A stretch of 64,000 nt of DNA, from the NCBI RefSeq assembly GCF_002788215.1, contig NZ_CP024845.1:1612001-1676000 (forward strand). Reading direction: 5' to 3'. Positions 8,606-16,681 of this stretch are shown here, one piece after another; positions within the stretch are counted from its first letter, which is position 1; the number at the start of each line of letters is the position of its first letter. A program made the translations under genes and the position numbers. This stretch comes from Halohasta litchfieldiae (GTDB lineage: Archaea; Halobacteriota; Halobacteria; Halobacteriales; Haloferacaceae). The notes under the pieces were generated by a model. The model was not told the DNA's origin. It ran no database searches and worked only from the letters and a program-made list of their open reading frames with translations.

Positions 8606-8927
8606 TCGGTGATATAGTATAGAGCTATTTTTGAATCAAATCAATTTTTAATCCAGACAGATTCACCAATTTGCTTAATATCCGATTTTTCGCGCGCTAG
8701 CCTGCTTTTGTCGCCTCTCCTCGTAGGATAATTCGGAAATTCGGAAGTAACACCCTCAAAATAACACTCCAAACCAAAGTAAAATTCTGCAGTTACCACC
8801 TATATGAGATTTGACGACAGACACACTGGAGAACAGGCCTGTGGTAGCACAGGCTATCGCGTTCATTTCTTTCAGCTATATTTACGCGGTACAGCGAGAT
8901 TAGCTGGAATTTTCACGGAGGAATCTT
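8606..8927. other. AT-rich intergenic region between the winged-helix gene and the IS transposase
   Basis: No gene of credible length is seen. The region holds the divergent promoter of the winged-helix gene, the third TTCGGAA element, and the presumed left end of the IS. CCGATTTTTCG at 8682-8692 recurs at 10715-10725 beyond the transposase. I found no convincing terminal inverted repeats, so the IS boundary is not set. Just before the transposase, GGAGG lies 10 bases ahead of the ATG, a clear ribosome binding site. Confidence 0.5.
8732..8755. promoter_or_regulatory. Repeated TTCGGAA motif, site 3 (degenerate)
   Basis: Two TTCGGAA copies (8732-8738 and 8740-8746) followed by GTAACACCC, a variant of the ACTACCC tail at the other two sites. 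It lies about 150 bases upstream of the winged-helix gene start and 170 before the transposase, so the gene it serves is unclear. The IS may have separated it from its original partner. Confidence 0.35.
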
Positions 8928-10658
8928 ATGCAAAGAGATGATCCTGCAATTGCGGAGGCCATTGTCGTACATGCAGAAACACTCTGTGAGCGTGAGCCCC
9001 ATCTATGGGATGTTATTGGTCAGCTCAGTATCCCGGTCGGTGACTTGACTGACACTCGCAATCAAAACAAGGTCACATTCGAGACTGAGTCGCTTGTTCG
9101 GGCGTTCCTTTATCAGCGGGTGAAAGGACTATCACAAAACGAACTCGCCGATCGTCTCAATTCACGCCCGTCCCTGGTCAAAACCTGTGGGTTCGATATT
9201 CGGAAACTCGATAACGCACCAAAACAGGGAACGATCAACCATGCGTGGCGGCAGTTCAGTGAAGGGACACAGGAGATAATCAAGGCCGCTGCAAAGGGGA
9301 TCGCACAGGTCGCTGTCGAGAACGACGTGATCGCTGAATCTCTCGTTGCTACAGACCCCTCGAAGGAGGACGAAGACGAACAGACAGAGGGGGAAGCACA
9401 CAGACAGAAAACGACCAAGACGATCAAGCTCGCTCGCCATCACGCTTTTCCAGAGTTCGAGAGTGGACGGGCAATCAACAGAACCTATGAGGATGAAGAA
9501 ATCCTTGAAATGTTCGCACGTGCCTGCGCTTACCGTGGGAGTGCCAATTCTGAAGGAGAGTACGGCTGGTTGACTAACGACGACCAGACAGCCCACGGCT
9601 CGACGATCCTGCGTGTGATTAAGCAGTTTGCTACCCCCAGCGACGAGGACGCACAACTGACGATCGATGACCTCCTGCAAAACGACAATATGCCGGAGGT
9701 TAATGCGATCAGAGACGAACTGATGGAATCATTCGATGGTGCTGTCGACAATATCATTTCGTCAATTCAGGGGGCAGGACCGTTCAACGACCGCAAAAAG
9801 ACCGCCGCAATCGACATCACTCACGAAGAAGTGTCCATCTCGCCGTGGGAAAACAAGGACGAAGGAATCACTCGGCCTGATTTTCCTCGGATGGTCAGCG
9901 GGTACAAGAAAGACAACGACTACAAGCGAGGATACAAGTACGCCACCATCACTCTTGCTGGGGATTTAGCACCGATCATTCTGGGCGTTGAACCAGTAAA
10001 AGAGAACTCGAAGTGGGAAGACGACGACGCACCCTCGTACTCGAAAGCCGATATCGTAGAGCGACTGTTAGCCAAGGCCGAACGGTACGTAGATCTCGAT
10101 GAAGTGTACTTAGATCGCGGATTCCACAGTAAGGGAGTCTACGCGGCTATCGAGAACCGAGATATCATCTACACTGCTCCGGTCCCGAAGTACCAGGACG
10201 ATCTGGATACGATCAAGGACATCAAAGAGCATCCGGACGCCGATGCAGCTGTCAAACACAACGTCCCGGTCGGGTACAACGGTGAGGTCCACCACACAGC
10301 TGAATATCTCTATGTTCCAAGCACGAGCGATGATGCAGATGGCAAATACGCTGTATTCACGACTAACCGAGACGACGTAGGAACAGAAGAAATCGCGCCG
10401 ATCTGCAACAACTACAGTCGACGGTGGGAGATCGAAAACCAGTACAAGTCCATAGAAGAGTTCCTGCCGAAAACGTCCTCGATGGACTACCGGGTTCGAT
10501 TCACGAATTTCGTGTTGGCCGCGTTGCTCTACAACCTGTGGCGGCTGACGGACTATCTGATCAAAATAGCACGGGAGCAACCGATCCGATCACCACCGGT
10601 AGTGGGCGTTAAGACATTCGTGAGGGCTATCGGCGAGTTCCTCAGAGAGATAGATTAA
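8928..10658 (+). CDS. IS4-type DDE transposase
   Basis: Full-length transposase, 576 residues. The DDE residues can be placed: first Asp in AAIDITHEEV, second in VYLDRGFHS, and the Glu in YSRRWEIENQYKS, which matches the IS4-superfamily signature Y-x2-R-x3-E. An N-terminal helix-turn-helix-like region (SLVRAFLYQRVKGLSQNELADRL) and a charged central insert (EDEDEQTEGEAHRQ) precede the catalytic core. No frameshift or stop is seen, so it may be active. Terminal repeats and target duplication could not be identified with confidence. It marks the right side of the accessory island. Confidence 0.88.
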   Translation: MQRDDPAIAEAIVVHAETLCEREPHLWDVIGQLSIPVGDLTDTRNQNKVTFETESLVRAFLYQRVKGLSQNELADRLNSRPSLVKTCGFDIRKLDNAPKQGTINHAWRQFSEGTQEIIKAAAKGIAQVAVENDVIAESLVATDPSKEDEDEQTEGEAHRQKTTKTIKLARHHAFPEFESGRAINRTYEDEEILEMFARACAYRGSANSEGEYGWLTNDDQTAHGSTILRVIKQFATPSDEDAQLTIDDLLQNDNMPEVNAIRDELMESFDGAVDNIISSIQGAGPFNDRKKTAAIDITHEEVSISPWENKDEGITRPDFPRMVSGYKKDNDYKRGYKYATITLAGDLAPIILGVEPVKENSKWEDDDAPSYSKADIVERLLAKAERYVDLDEVYLDRGFHSKGVYAAIENRDIIYTAPVPKYQDDLDTIKDIKEHPDADAAVKHNVPVGYNGEVHHTAEYLYVPSTSDDADGKYAVFTTNRDDVGTEEIAPICNNYSRRWEIENQYKSIEEFLPKTSSMDYRVRFTNFVLAALLYNLWRLTDYLIKIAREQPIRSPPVVGVKTFVRAIGEFLREID

Positions 10659-11018
10659 CGTAGATTCGCTTCTTCGGGGTCGCATAACTGGTAGTCGCAA
10701 CACTGTGCAGTAACCCGATTTTTCGGTCTCATTTATCGGTTAGCTAACCTAATTCCGAGTAGATCGCTGTATTTTTTTCGGTTACTTATTTTCATGGCTA
10801 TAAGTATATATTATATCTGAACATCTACCCAATGTCGTTAGTAGCACCCCCCATCTACCGATTGTCTGGTTCCAGCTTATCTGAACACTACCTTGTAACA
10901 CGACCAAAACATTATCCCGAAATAAGTTGTCTACCGATGTACGGTTGGGTATTGGCCGGACGGTGACGTCGACGACGCACGTCCGGAACGTCTGGGCATC
11001 TCCCAACGGTGATTCAAC
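10659..11018. other. Non-coding junction between the IS and the core genome
   Basis: No gene is seen. It contains very AT-rich sequence around 10770-10820 and a degenerate direct repeat, TATCTGAACA at 10814-10823 and 10878-10887, each followed by a CTACC string. Composition changes sharply near 10930, where GC-rich sequence with core-type GTCGAC content resumes. It probably includes the IS right end and the promoter of the DJ-1/PfpI gene. Confidence 0.45.
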
Positions 11019-11552
11019 ATGAAACTGGAAGACAAACGAATCGCCATGTTGGTCGGACCGGGATTCGAGGACTTAGAGTTCTGGGCCGTCTACATGCGCA
11101 TGGAAGAAGAAGGGGCACAGATCGATGTCGTCGGCACCGAAGCCGGCGTGGAGTATACGGGCAAGAGCGGCGGGCTCACCGCCGAGAGCGAACTCACAGC
11201 CGAGGCGGTCGACCCGGCGGCGGTCGACGCGGTCTTGGTCCCCGGCGGTTGGACGCCCGACAAGATTCGCCGCGACCAGTCGGTGCTCGACCTCGTCCGG
11301 GACGTCTATGAGGACGACAAGATCATCGGGCTGATCTGTCACGCCGGGCTGGTCGGCATTTCAGCCGGCATCGTCGAGGGCTCGGATGCGACGGGGTCGC
11401 TCGGTATCAAAGACGACCTTGTCAACGCCGGGGCGAATTGGGTCGACGAACCGGCGTTCCGCGACGGCAACATCGTCTGGGGACGCGTCGTCAAGGACAT
11501 CCCCGATTACTGCCGCGTCCTGGTGGATGCGCTGGCCGAGAACGACGCCTAG
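11019..11552 (+). CDS. DJ-1/PfpI family protein
   Basis: 177 residues, the normal length for the single-domain DJ-1/PfpI (class I glutamine amidotransferase-like) fold. FEDLEFW near residue 17 supplies the conserved acidic residue and LICHAGLVGIS (around 107) holds the nucleophile Cys in its elbow, followed by His. Family members act as deglycases or chaperones or as cysteine-dependent hydrolases on stress-damaged proteins; which applies is not visible. It is the first core-type gene after the IS and stands alone, with no operon partner in the same direction within 250 bases. Confidence 0.85.
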   Translation: MKLEDKRIAMLVGPGFEDLEFWAVYMRMEEEGAQIDVVGTEAGVEYTGKSGGLTAESELTAEAVDPAAVDAVLVPGGWTPDKIRRDQSVLDLVRDVYEDDKIIGLICHAGLVGISAGIVEGSDATGSLGIKDDLVNAGANWVDEPAFRDGNIVWGRVVKDIPDYCRVLVDALAENDA

Positions 11553-11803
11553 GAACCCGTCGCTGCCGACTCTGGGCCCAGAATTCAACACACCCGCTGA
11601 AGCTAACTCTCATCTACTGCATTCTATTCGACCCGATTTTAATTGCTGAGAAGTATACAACAAACCCATCTTCCGGGGTTGTGGCTACTCTCGTCTGCGA
11701 GGAGACGAAGACCCAAGAGTGTGAACAGTGGTATTCGTTGAGGAAAGTCGCTGAGTACTCACGTCGGACCAACAGTTATCCCTGACAATCGTTGAGATGA
11801 GCT

Positions 11804-12832
11804 ATGGAACTCTCAGTTGTTGATCTCTCTCCGGTTCCCGACAAAGGAACTGCGACCGACGCCTATTCGAACACGGTCGCGGCTGCACAGCAGGCCGAAC
11901 GCCTCGGATACACGCGGTTCTGGGTTGCCGAACACCATGGGATGGCTCGTTCCCTCGCTGGAACGACTCCCGAGGTGCTGCTCGGTCACCTCGCTGCCGA
12001 AACTGAGTCGATCCGGCTCGGATCGGGGGCCGTCCTGCTCAATCACTACAGCCCATTTAAAGTCGCAGAACAGTTCGGGACGTTGGATGGACTCGCACCG
12101 GGCCGCATCGACGCCGGACTGGGTCGAGCCAACGGCTCACCGGCCGTCGACCGTGCGCTTGGCACCGACCGACGCGTTGAGAACCCCGACAAGGACCACG
12201 CCGAGAAGATCACAGCGGTCATCAACCACCTCTACGATAGCTATCCGGATGAACACCCCTACAGCGAGGTAACGGTTCCACGCTCGGGCGCGGAGCGACC
12301 GAGGCCGTGGACGCTCGGATCGAGTCCATCGAGCGCAGCGCTTGCGGCCGAACTCGGTGTGCCCTACTGTTTTGCGGCGTTCATTCGACCTCAGTTCGCC
12401 ACGCGAGCCTTCGAGGAGTACCACGACAAATTCCAGCCGTCACAACAGCCGGGAAAAATCGACGAGCCACAGGGGATGATCGCGGTCAATGCAGTCTGTG
12501 CGGAGACCGATCAGAAGGCGGCGCGGCTTCGCGCCTCGGCCGAGGCCTCGTTCAAGCGGATGCAACGGGGAGTCGTCGGCACCGTGCCGTCGGTCGACGA
12601 GAGTATCGACGAACTCGGTTCGGTCCCCGAGCCGACGCCGGCAACGCTCGATGCTGACGAGTGGCCGCGAGCGATCTCCGGGAGTCCGGAAACGCTCGCT
12701 GGCCTGCTCGAACAACTCACAGACCGTGTGGGTGTCGACGAAGTAATGATACAGCATGTCATCGCCGACCACGACGATGCGCTCCGCTCACACGAACTCT
12801 TGGCGGAGGGCGTCGGACTCACAGCCCGCTAA
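11804..12832 (+). CDS. LLM-class flavin-dependent oxidoreductase (luciferase-like)
   Basis: 342 residues, a complete TIM-barrel flavin monooxygenase-like protein. It has the typical opening ELSVVDLSPVP, RFWVAEHHGM, the SIRLGSGAVLLNHY strand and the FGTLDGLAPGRIDAGLGRA motif of the group annotated as MsnO8-like oxidoreductases. Such enzymes use reduced FMN or F420 on organic substrates; the substrate here is unknown. The ATG at 11804 starts the first beta strand directly. Its stop lies 67 bases before a small downstream gene, so partial co-transcription is possible. Confidence 0.88.
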   Translation: MELSVVDLSPVPDKGTATDAYSNTVAAAQQAERLGYTRFWVAEHHGMARSLAGTTPEVLLGHLAAETESIRLGSGAVLLNHYSPFKVAEQFGTLDGLAPGRIDAGLGRANGSPAVDRALGTDRRVENPDKDHAEKITAVINHLYDSYPDEHPYSEVTVPRSGAERPRPWTLGSSPSSAALAAELGVPYCFAAFIRPQFATRAFEEYHDKFQPSQQPGKIDEPQGMIAVNAVCAETDQKAARLRASAEASFKRMQRGVVGTVPSVDESIDELGSVPEPTPATLDADEWPRAISGSPETLAGLLEQLTDRVGVDEVMIQHVIADHDDALRSHELLAEGVGLTAR

Positions 12833-12899
12833 CGGAATCAACGCCAGCCGCGCTCAGCACCACCAGCAATCATTTCCGGATGGCGTGGTAACTCGTGGT

Positions 12900-13184
12900 A
12901 TGGGAGACGATGCCGTCGACAGTGTTCGTGTCTGGCTGGTCGAGCGAACCTACTCCGACGACGAGCAGAACCTAATCATTCTCACGTACGCGACGCCCGA
13001 AGGCGACCGGTACTACCGCAAAGAGCGGGCACTCACCTCGTTCGGCGATGTTCGAGACACCACGGCAGCCGTCGCGGTCGACCCCGGAAATCTTGGAACG
13101 GTCGACGACGTCGACCAACAGGAGCAGTACGCGACCGAAGCCCAGCGGATGCGAGAAGTTCACGAATCGAGTGACGTAATCTGA
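12900..13184 (+). CDS. Conserved-looking small haloarchaeal protein, unknown function
   Basis: 94 residues from the ATG at 12900. Acidic, soluble, rich in beta-type segments (VRVWLVERTYSDDEQNLIILTYATPEGDRYYRKERAL), with no cysteine and no membrane segment. Codon use matches surrounding core genes. No family is recognised. It follows the flavin oxidoreductase and converges with the TauE-like gene. Confidence 0.65.
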   Translation: MGDDAVDSVRVWLVERTYSDDEQNLIILTYATPEGDRYYRKERALTSFGDVRDTTAAVAVDPGNLGTVDDVDQQEQYATEAQRMREVHESSDVI

Positions 13185-13206
13185 AAAACGCTCGCAGGGT
13201 CGACGA

Positions 13207-14304
13207 TCAGATGAGACCGCTACCGGCCATCAGGAACAGCGCGGTGGCGATGATTGCGAACAGAATCCCGACAGCGTGTTTGATCGTCCCAGTGTCGAGA
13301 GCGTTGGCGACGAAGGGGGCGATCTGACCGCCAGTTGCGGCTGCGGGGACGGTCCAGACGACCATGTTCCACGGCGTCGACGCCAGATCCATCGTGTGGC
13401 CGCCGACAAGTCCCCCGCCGAAAACGTGAACCAACGAAGCTAGGATCGCGGTGGTGGCGACGACGATATGGTTCGTTCCGATAGCGATCCGAACTGGAAC
13501 CGAGGTCCGGAGCATCGAAATAATCCCCAGCTCACCGATACCGAAGCCAGCCAGTCCCTGAAACACCCCACCGATGCTGTAGTTCCCGAATCGTTCGAGA
13601 TAGCCACCACGAGTGTAGGAGTAGGTGTTTCCGGTGCGGTCGACACGCGTGACGACGCCATCGTCGTCGGTCGAGACACCCGCCGCGCCGGGTTTGGCGC
13701 TGTCGTCGGGAAGGTCGGGACCGCCATCGGCTTCGACGGCGACACCGCCGCTGGCTTCGGAGTCGCTGTCGGCCGGTTCGTCGTGGCTGAGATCGATTTT
13801 AAACAGGAGCGCCGCGGAGGCAAGCAGCGCAATGGCGAGCAGGAGCTGGAAGATCGGCTCGGGAATAACAAACGAAAGCAGTGCCCCACCCACGACGAAC
13901 GGGATCGAACCACCGACGAGCGTGGCTGCCAGTCGACGGTCGACCAGTCCATGCTGGATGAACGCCAGCGACGAACTCGACAACCCGAACGACTCGCTGA
14001 TAAGGCCGATCTTGACGATTGTTGCCGGGTCAAGCTCGAAGGCCAACAGCGGGAAGATGAAGATCAGATACGGGACGAACAGCGCCGAACCACTGATCCC
14101 CACGGTATTGACGATGGTTGCCCCGAGCAGGAAAAACGGGAACAGCCACCAGAACTTCAGCCAGTAGCCAGCGTCCGCATCCGCTGGAGTCGGCGCGCCG
14201 AAGTATACGCCCACAATGAACAGAATGGGTGCCAGAAAAACGAACACGTGTTGATAGTCCAAGAACGTCCGCTGGAGTCGACCGGACCACGAAAGCGAAC
14301 TCAT
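13207..14304 (-). CDS. TauE/SafE-family membrane exporter
   Basis: 365 residues from the ATG at 14304; longer readings only add AT-rich intergenic translation. At least eight hydrophobic segments in two repeats, each opening with the family's Gly/Pro-rich motif (VNTVGISGSALFVPYLIF and GVFQGLAGFGIGELGII). A hydrophilic acidic loop of about 70 residues (SHDEPADSDSEASGG...) separates the halves, longer than usual. The family exports sulfite, sulfoacetate or other anions; the substrate is unknown. Divergent from the small gene at 14495 across an AT-rich promoter region. Confidence 0.88.
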   Translation of the reverse strand: MSSLSWSGRLQRTFLDYQHVFVFLAPILFIVGVYFGAPTPADADAGYWLKFWWLFPFFLLGATIVNTVGISGSALFVPYLIFIFPLLAFELDPATIVKIGLISESFGLSSSSLAFIQHGLVDRRLAATLVGGSIPFVVGGALLSFVIPEPIFQLLLAIALLASAALLFKIDLSHDEPADSDSEASGGVAVEADGGPDLPDDSAKPGAAGVSTDDDGVVTRVDRTGNTYSYTRGGYLERFGNYSIGGVFQGLAGFGIGELGIISMLRTSVPVRIAIGTNHIVVATTAILASLVHVFGGGLVGGHTMDLASTPWNMVVWTVPAAATGGQIAPFVANALDTGTIKHAVGILFAIIATALFLMAGSGLI

Positions 14305-14494
14305 TGAATTGTAGCCCCCTTTTTCGGAGTTCGATAATAAATATTTCCGTTTGTGAAAAACAAAGGCAAGAATCATTATGAAATAGTGAATCCGAAAAAA
14401 CAAGTCCAGTTGGCCAGACACAGCTGTGGAGACGAGAGAAACGTCGTAACTGATCCTAATATTTATTACATACGCAATGGTATATACTACCACG

Positions 14495-14656
14495 ATGAGC
14501 GTCGACAACAGAAATCTCGGCGACGCACAGTCCGAGCGGAGGACGCTCGATGACGAGTACGCAGGCCTCGGCGGCCGTCTGAAGCGGTATTTCGACACGT
14601 GGTCGCGGCTGTACATCAAACAGCAAGTCGAGGCCCGAACTGGCCGCCAACGCTGA
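14495..14656 (+). CDS. Small basic/acidic protein of unknown function (53 residues)
   Basis: A 53-residue frame starting MSVDNRNLGDAQSERRTL and ending QVEARTGRQR, with GC-rich third positions like core genes and an AT-rich promoter directly upstream (TATATAC at 14480-14486). An in-frame ATG at 14477 would add six residues. The predicted structure is mostly helical, with RLKRYFDTWSRLYIKQQVEARTG as an amphipathic helix. Unrecognised, but base composition and promoter context favour a real gene. Confidence 0.55.
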   Translation: MSVDNRNLGDAQSERRTLDDEYAGLGGRLKRYFDTWSRLYIKQQVEARTGRQR

Positions 14657-14728
14657 GGTAGCCTCTTTTTATTCGGCTCCGACTGCCGTCGACCGTGGTA
14701 TTAACTCACAACCACCCGTAGCAGGGGT

Positions 14729-15568
14729 ATGGCTCGCCGAAGCGTGCTGTTTTCACCGGGCGATCAACCCGACAAACTCGACACCGCCGCCGCCTCGGCT
14801 GCGGATATGATCGTTTTCGATCTGGAGGACGGTGTTGCGCCGGATCGGAAACAGCAGGCCAGAACAGCGGTCGTCGACGCACTCGGTGTCGACACCACAA
14901 GCGAGATCTGTGTCCGAGTGAATCCAGTCGGCGCTGGTGGAGCGACTGATCTCGCCGCGCTTGCGGACGCACCCACCCCGGACAGCCTCATGCTTCCGAA
15001 GGTGTCGGGTCCGGACGAGATAGCGACCGTAAGTCAGCTCTGTGCGGAGTACGATATCGACTGCCCGGTTGTCGCACTGATCGAAACAGCCGCGGGCGTG
15101 CTCGCAGCAGGCGAGATTGCAGCGGTCGACCGAAGTGACGGGCTGATTTTCGGTGCCGAGGATCTGGCCGCAGACATCGGTGCGACCCGAACCGACGAGG
15201 GGAGCGAAGTAGCCTACGCCCGCCAGCAGGTCGTCCTCGCGGCACGGGCCCACCGCGTCGACGCCATCGACACGCATTATCCGGAGATCAGCGACGAAGC
15301 GGGACTCCGGGCCGAAACCGAACAGGCCCGTCGACTGGGGTACGACGGCAAAATGGCGATGCATCCCCGGCAGGTCGAGATCATCAACGAGGCGTTTCGA
15401 CCCACCGACGAGGAACTGGCGTGGGCGCGGCGTGTGCTCGAAGCGGTCGACGAGCAGGGACAGGGCGTCATTTCGGTCGACGGCGAGATGATCGATTCAC
15501 CCCAACGCAGACAGGCCGAACGGATCGTCGACCTCGCGGCTGCGGCTGAGGATGTTGGCGACCAGTAA
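14729..15568 (+). CDS. CitE/HpcH-HpaI family CoA-ester lyase
   Basis: 279 residues of the citrate lyase beta/malyl-CoA lyase TIM-barrel family. Motifs: RSVLFSPGDQPDK at the start, IVFDLEDGVAPDRK with the metal-linked acidic residues, LIETAAGV, and FGAEDLAADIG. Length matches CitE-like proteins (about 280) rather than the longer malyl-CoA lyases. Expected reaction: reversible cleavage of a hydroxyacyl-CoA to acetyl-CoA plus an oxoacid; the substrate is not deducible. Its stop is only 3 bases from the stop of the convergent TrmB-like gene. Confidence 0.87.
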   Translation: MARRSVLFSPGDQPDKLDTAAASAADMIVFDLEDGVAPDRKQQARTAVVDALGVDTTSEICVRVNPVGAGGATDLAALADAPTPDSLMLPKVSGPDEIATVSQLCAEYDIDCPVVALIETAAGVLAAGEIAAVDRSDGLIFGAEDLAADIGATRTDEGSEVAYARQQVVLAARAHRVDAIDTHYPEISDEAGLRAETEQARRLGYDGKMAMHPRQVEIINEAFRPTDEELAWARRVLEAVDEQGQGVISVDGEMIDSPQRRQAERIVDLAAAAEDVGDQ

Positions 15569-15571
15569 TCC

Positions 15572-16618
15572 TCAGGTGTCGAGTTCGAGCGTGACGCGGT
15601 CGGCCTCAATATCTTCGAGGAACGCGCCGTAGCCGCCGACGGTGTAGGTCTGGCCGTCGGCTTCGACTGTCAGACTGTGTTCGACCGGAAACGAGTTGTT
15701 GGTTGGCTCGATCAGGCCTTGGGTGACGTCGACGATCCGGCAATCGATGTCGACGCGCTCGTTGTCGGCGGTGGTGCGGCCCTCGATGGTGGCTCGGAGG
15801 TCGGCGTCGGCCCGGAGCCAGAGGGTCGCCTGAAAGATGATGTGCCAGAAGTTCTCGGCGGTCACCGGGAGTTCGACCGGATCGGTGACCGCCGCCTCGC
15901 GGCCGACTGGCCAGTAGTTGCCGAAAAAGGAGGCGACGACGACCGGCCCGAGATGTTCCTGGGCGAAGACAATCGCCTGGGTATCGCTGTGGGCACTCGC
16001 TACCATCTCGATGGGGGCGATAACGCCGACCCGCCGGTCGACGGTCAACATCGCGGGCATCGTTTCGCTCCAGACACGGGTGACACTGGCGAGGTGAGTC
16101 AACTCCGGGGGGAGTTCGACAGTGCCTGAAACCAGCAGGACGACCAGCACGCCGCGGTCTCTGGCCGCCTGCAGAGCATCGTCGACCTCATCGATAACAG
16201 CAAGCGGAATCGAAAGCGTGAGTTCCTCGTCGGCGTCGTCGATAAACGCCCGGATTCGTTTCAGGACCGTGACGCGGCTTTTGACGATTTCGAAATGGTC
16301 AGCGGAGGGTTCGGTACGGGTGTAGCGGGCTTCGAGGGCTGGCTGCATCGACTTGGCATCTCGCACGAGTTCGTCGATCACCGTCTCGGGGGGCAACGCG
16401 TGGATTGTCGTCGGAACGACGTGGTCGGTAACCTCGACAAAGCCGCGATCCGCAAGGGTTTCACTGACGCTGTAGACGTACCGTTTCGAGACGCCCGCGA
16501 CGTCGGCGATGGTGCTGGCCGTTGCTTCGCCGTATTCCAACAGCGTGAGGTAGGTGTCGACCTCCTTTTCGGAGAGGCCGAACCGACGCAGATTGGCCCG
16601 AAGCGTAGCGTCGTCCAT
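15572..16618 (-). CDS. TrmB-family sugar-responsive transcriptional regulator
   Basis: 348 residues. The N-terminal winged helix (residues 1-70; LRRFGLSEKEVDTYLTLLEYGEATASTIADVAGVSKRYVYSV) is the TrmB signature. A PLD-like dimerisation domain and a C-terminal sugar-binding-like domain follow, the normal full-length layout. It lies on the same strand as the amylase gene, 63 bases beyond its end, and the glucoamylase gene is divergent from the amylase. It therefore most likely controls this maltodextrin locus in response to glucose or maltose, as TrmB proteins do in other archaea. Confidence 0.88.
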   Translation of the reverse strand: MDDATLRANLRRFGLSEKEVDTYLTLLEYGEATASTIADVAGVSKRYVYSVSETLADRGFVEVTDHVVPTTIHALPPETVIDELVRDAKSMQPALEARYTRTEPSADHFEIVKSRVTVLKRIRAFIDDADEELTLSIPLAVIDEVDDALQAARDRGVLVVLLVSGTVELPPELTHLASVTRVWSETMPAMLTVDRRVGVIAPIEMVASAHSDTQAIVFAQEHLGPVVVASFFGNYWPVGREAAVTDPVELPVTAENFWHIIFQATLWLRADADLRATIEGRTTADNERVDIDCRIVDVTQGLIEPTNNSFPVEHSLTVEADGQTYTVGGYGAFLEDIEADRVTLELDT

Positions 16619-16681
16619 ACTGTCACTGCTCAGGGGAGATACTTAAAACGGGGGACGGAATCGGCCGACGACAGTCCACCA

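Noticed and set aside
8682-10725. CCGATTTTTCG on both sides of the IS4-type transposase as target duplication
   Set aside because: Eleven AT-rich bases in two intergenic regions can match by chance, and no inverted ends border them.
11553-11803. Open frame in the gap before the flavin oxidoreductase (ending EYSRRTNSYP)
   Set aside because: It lacks its own start and promoter, continues antisense or out of frame from the DJ-1 gene and resembles no family.
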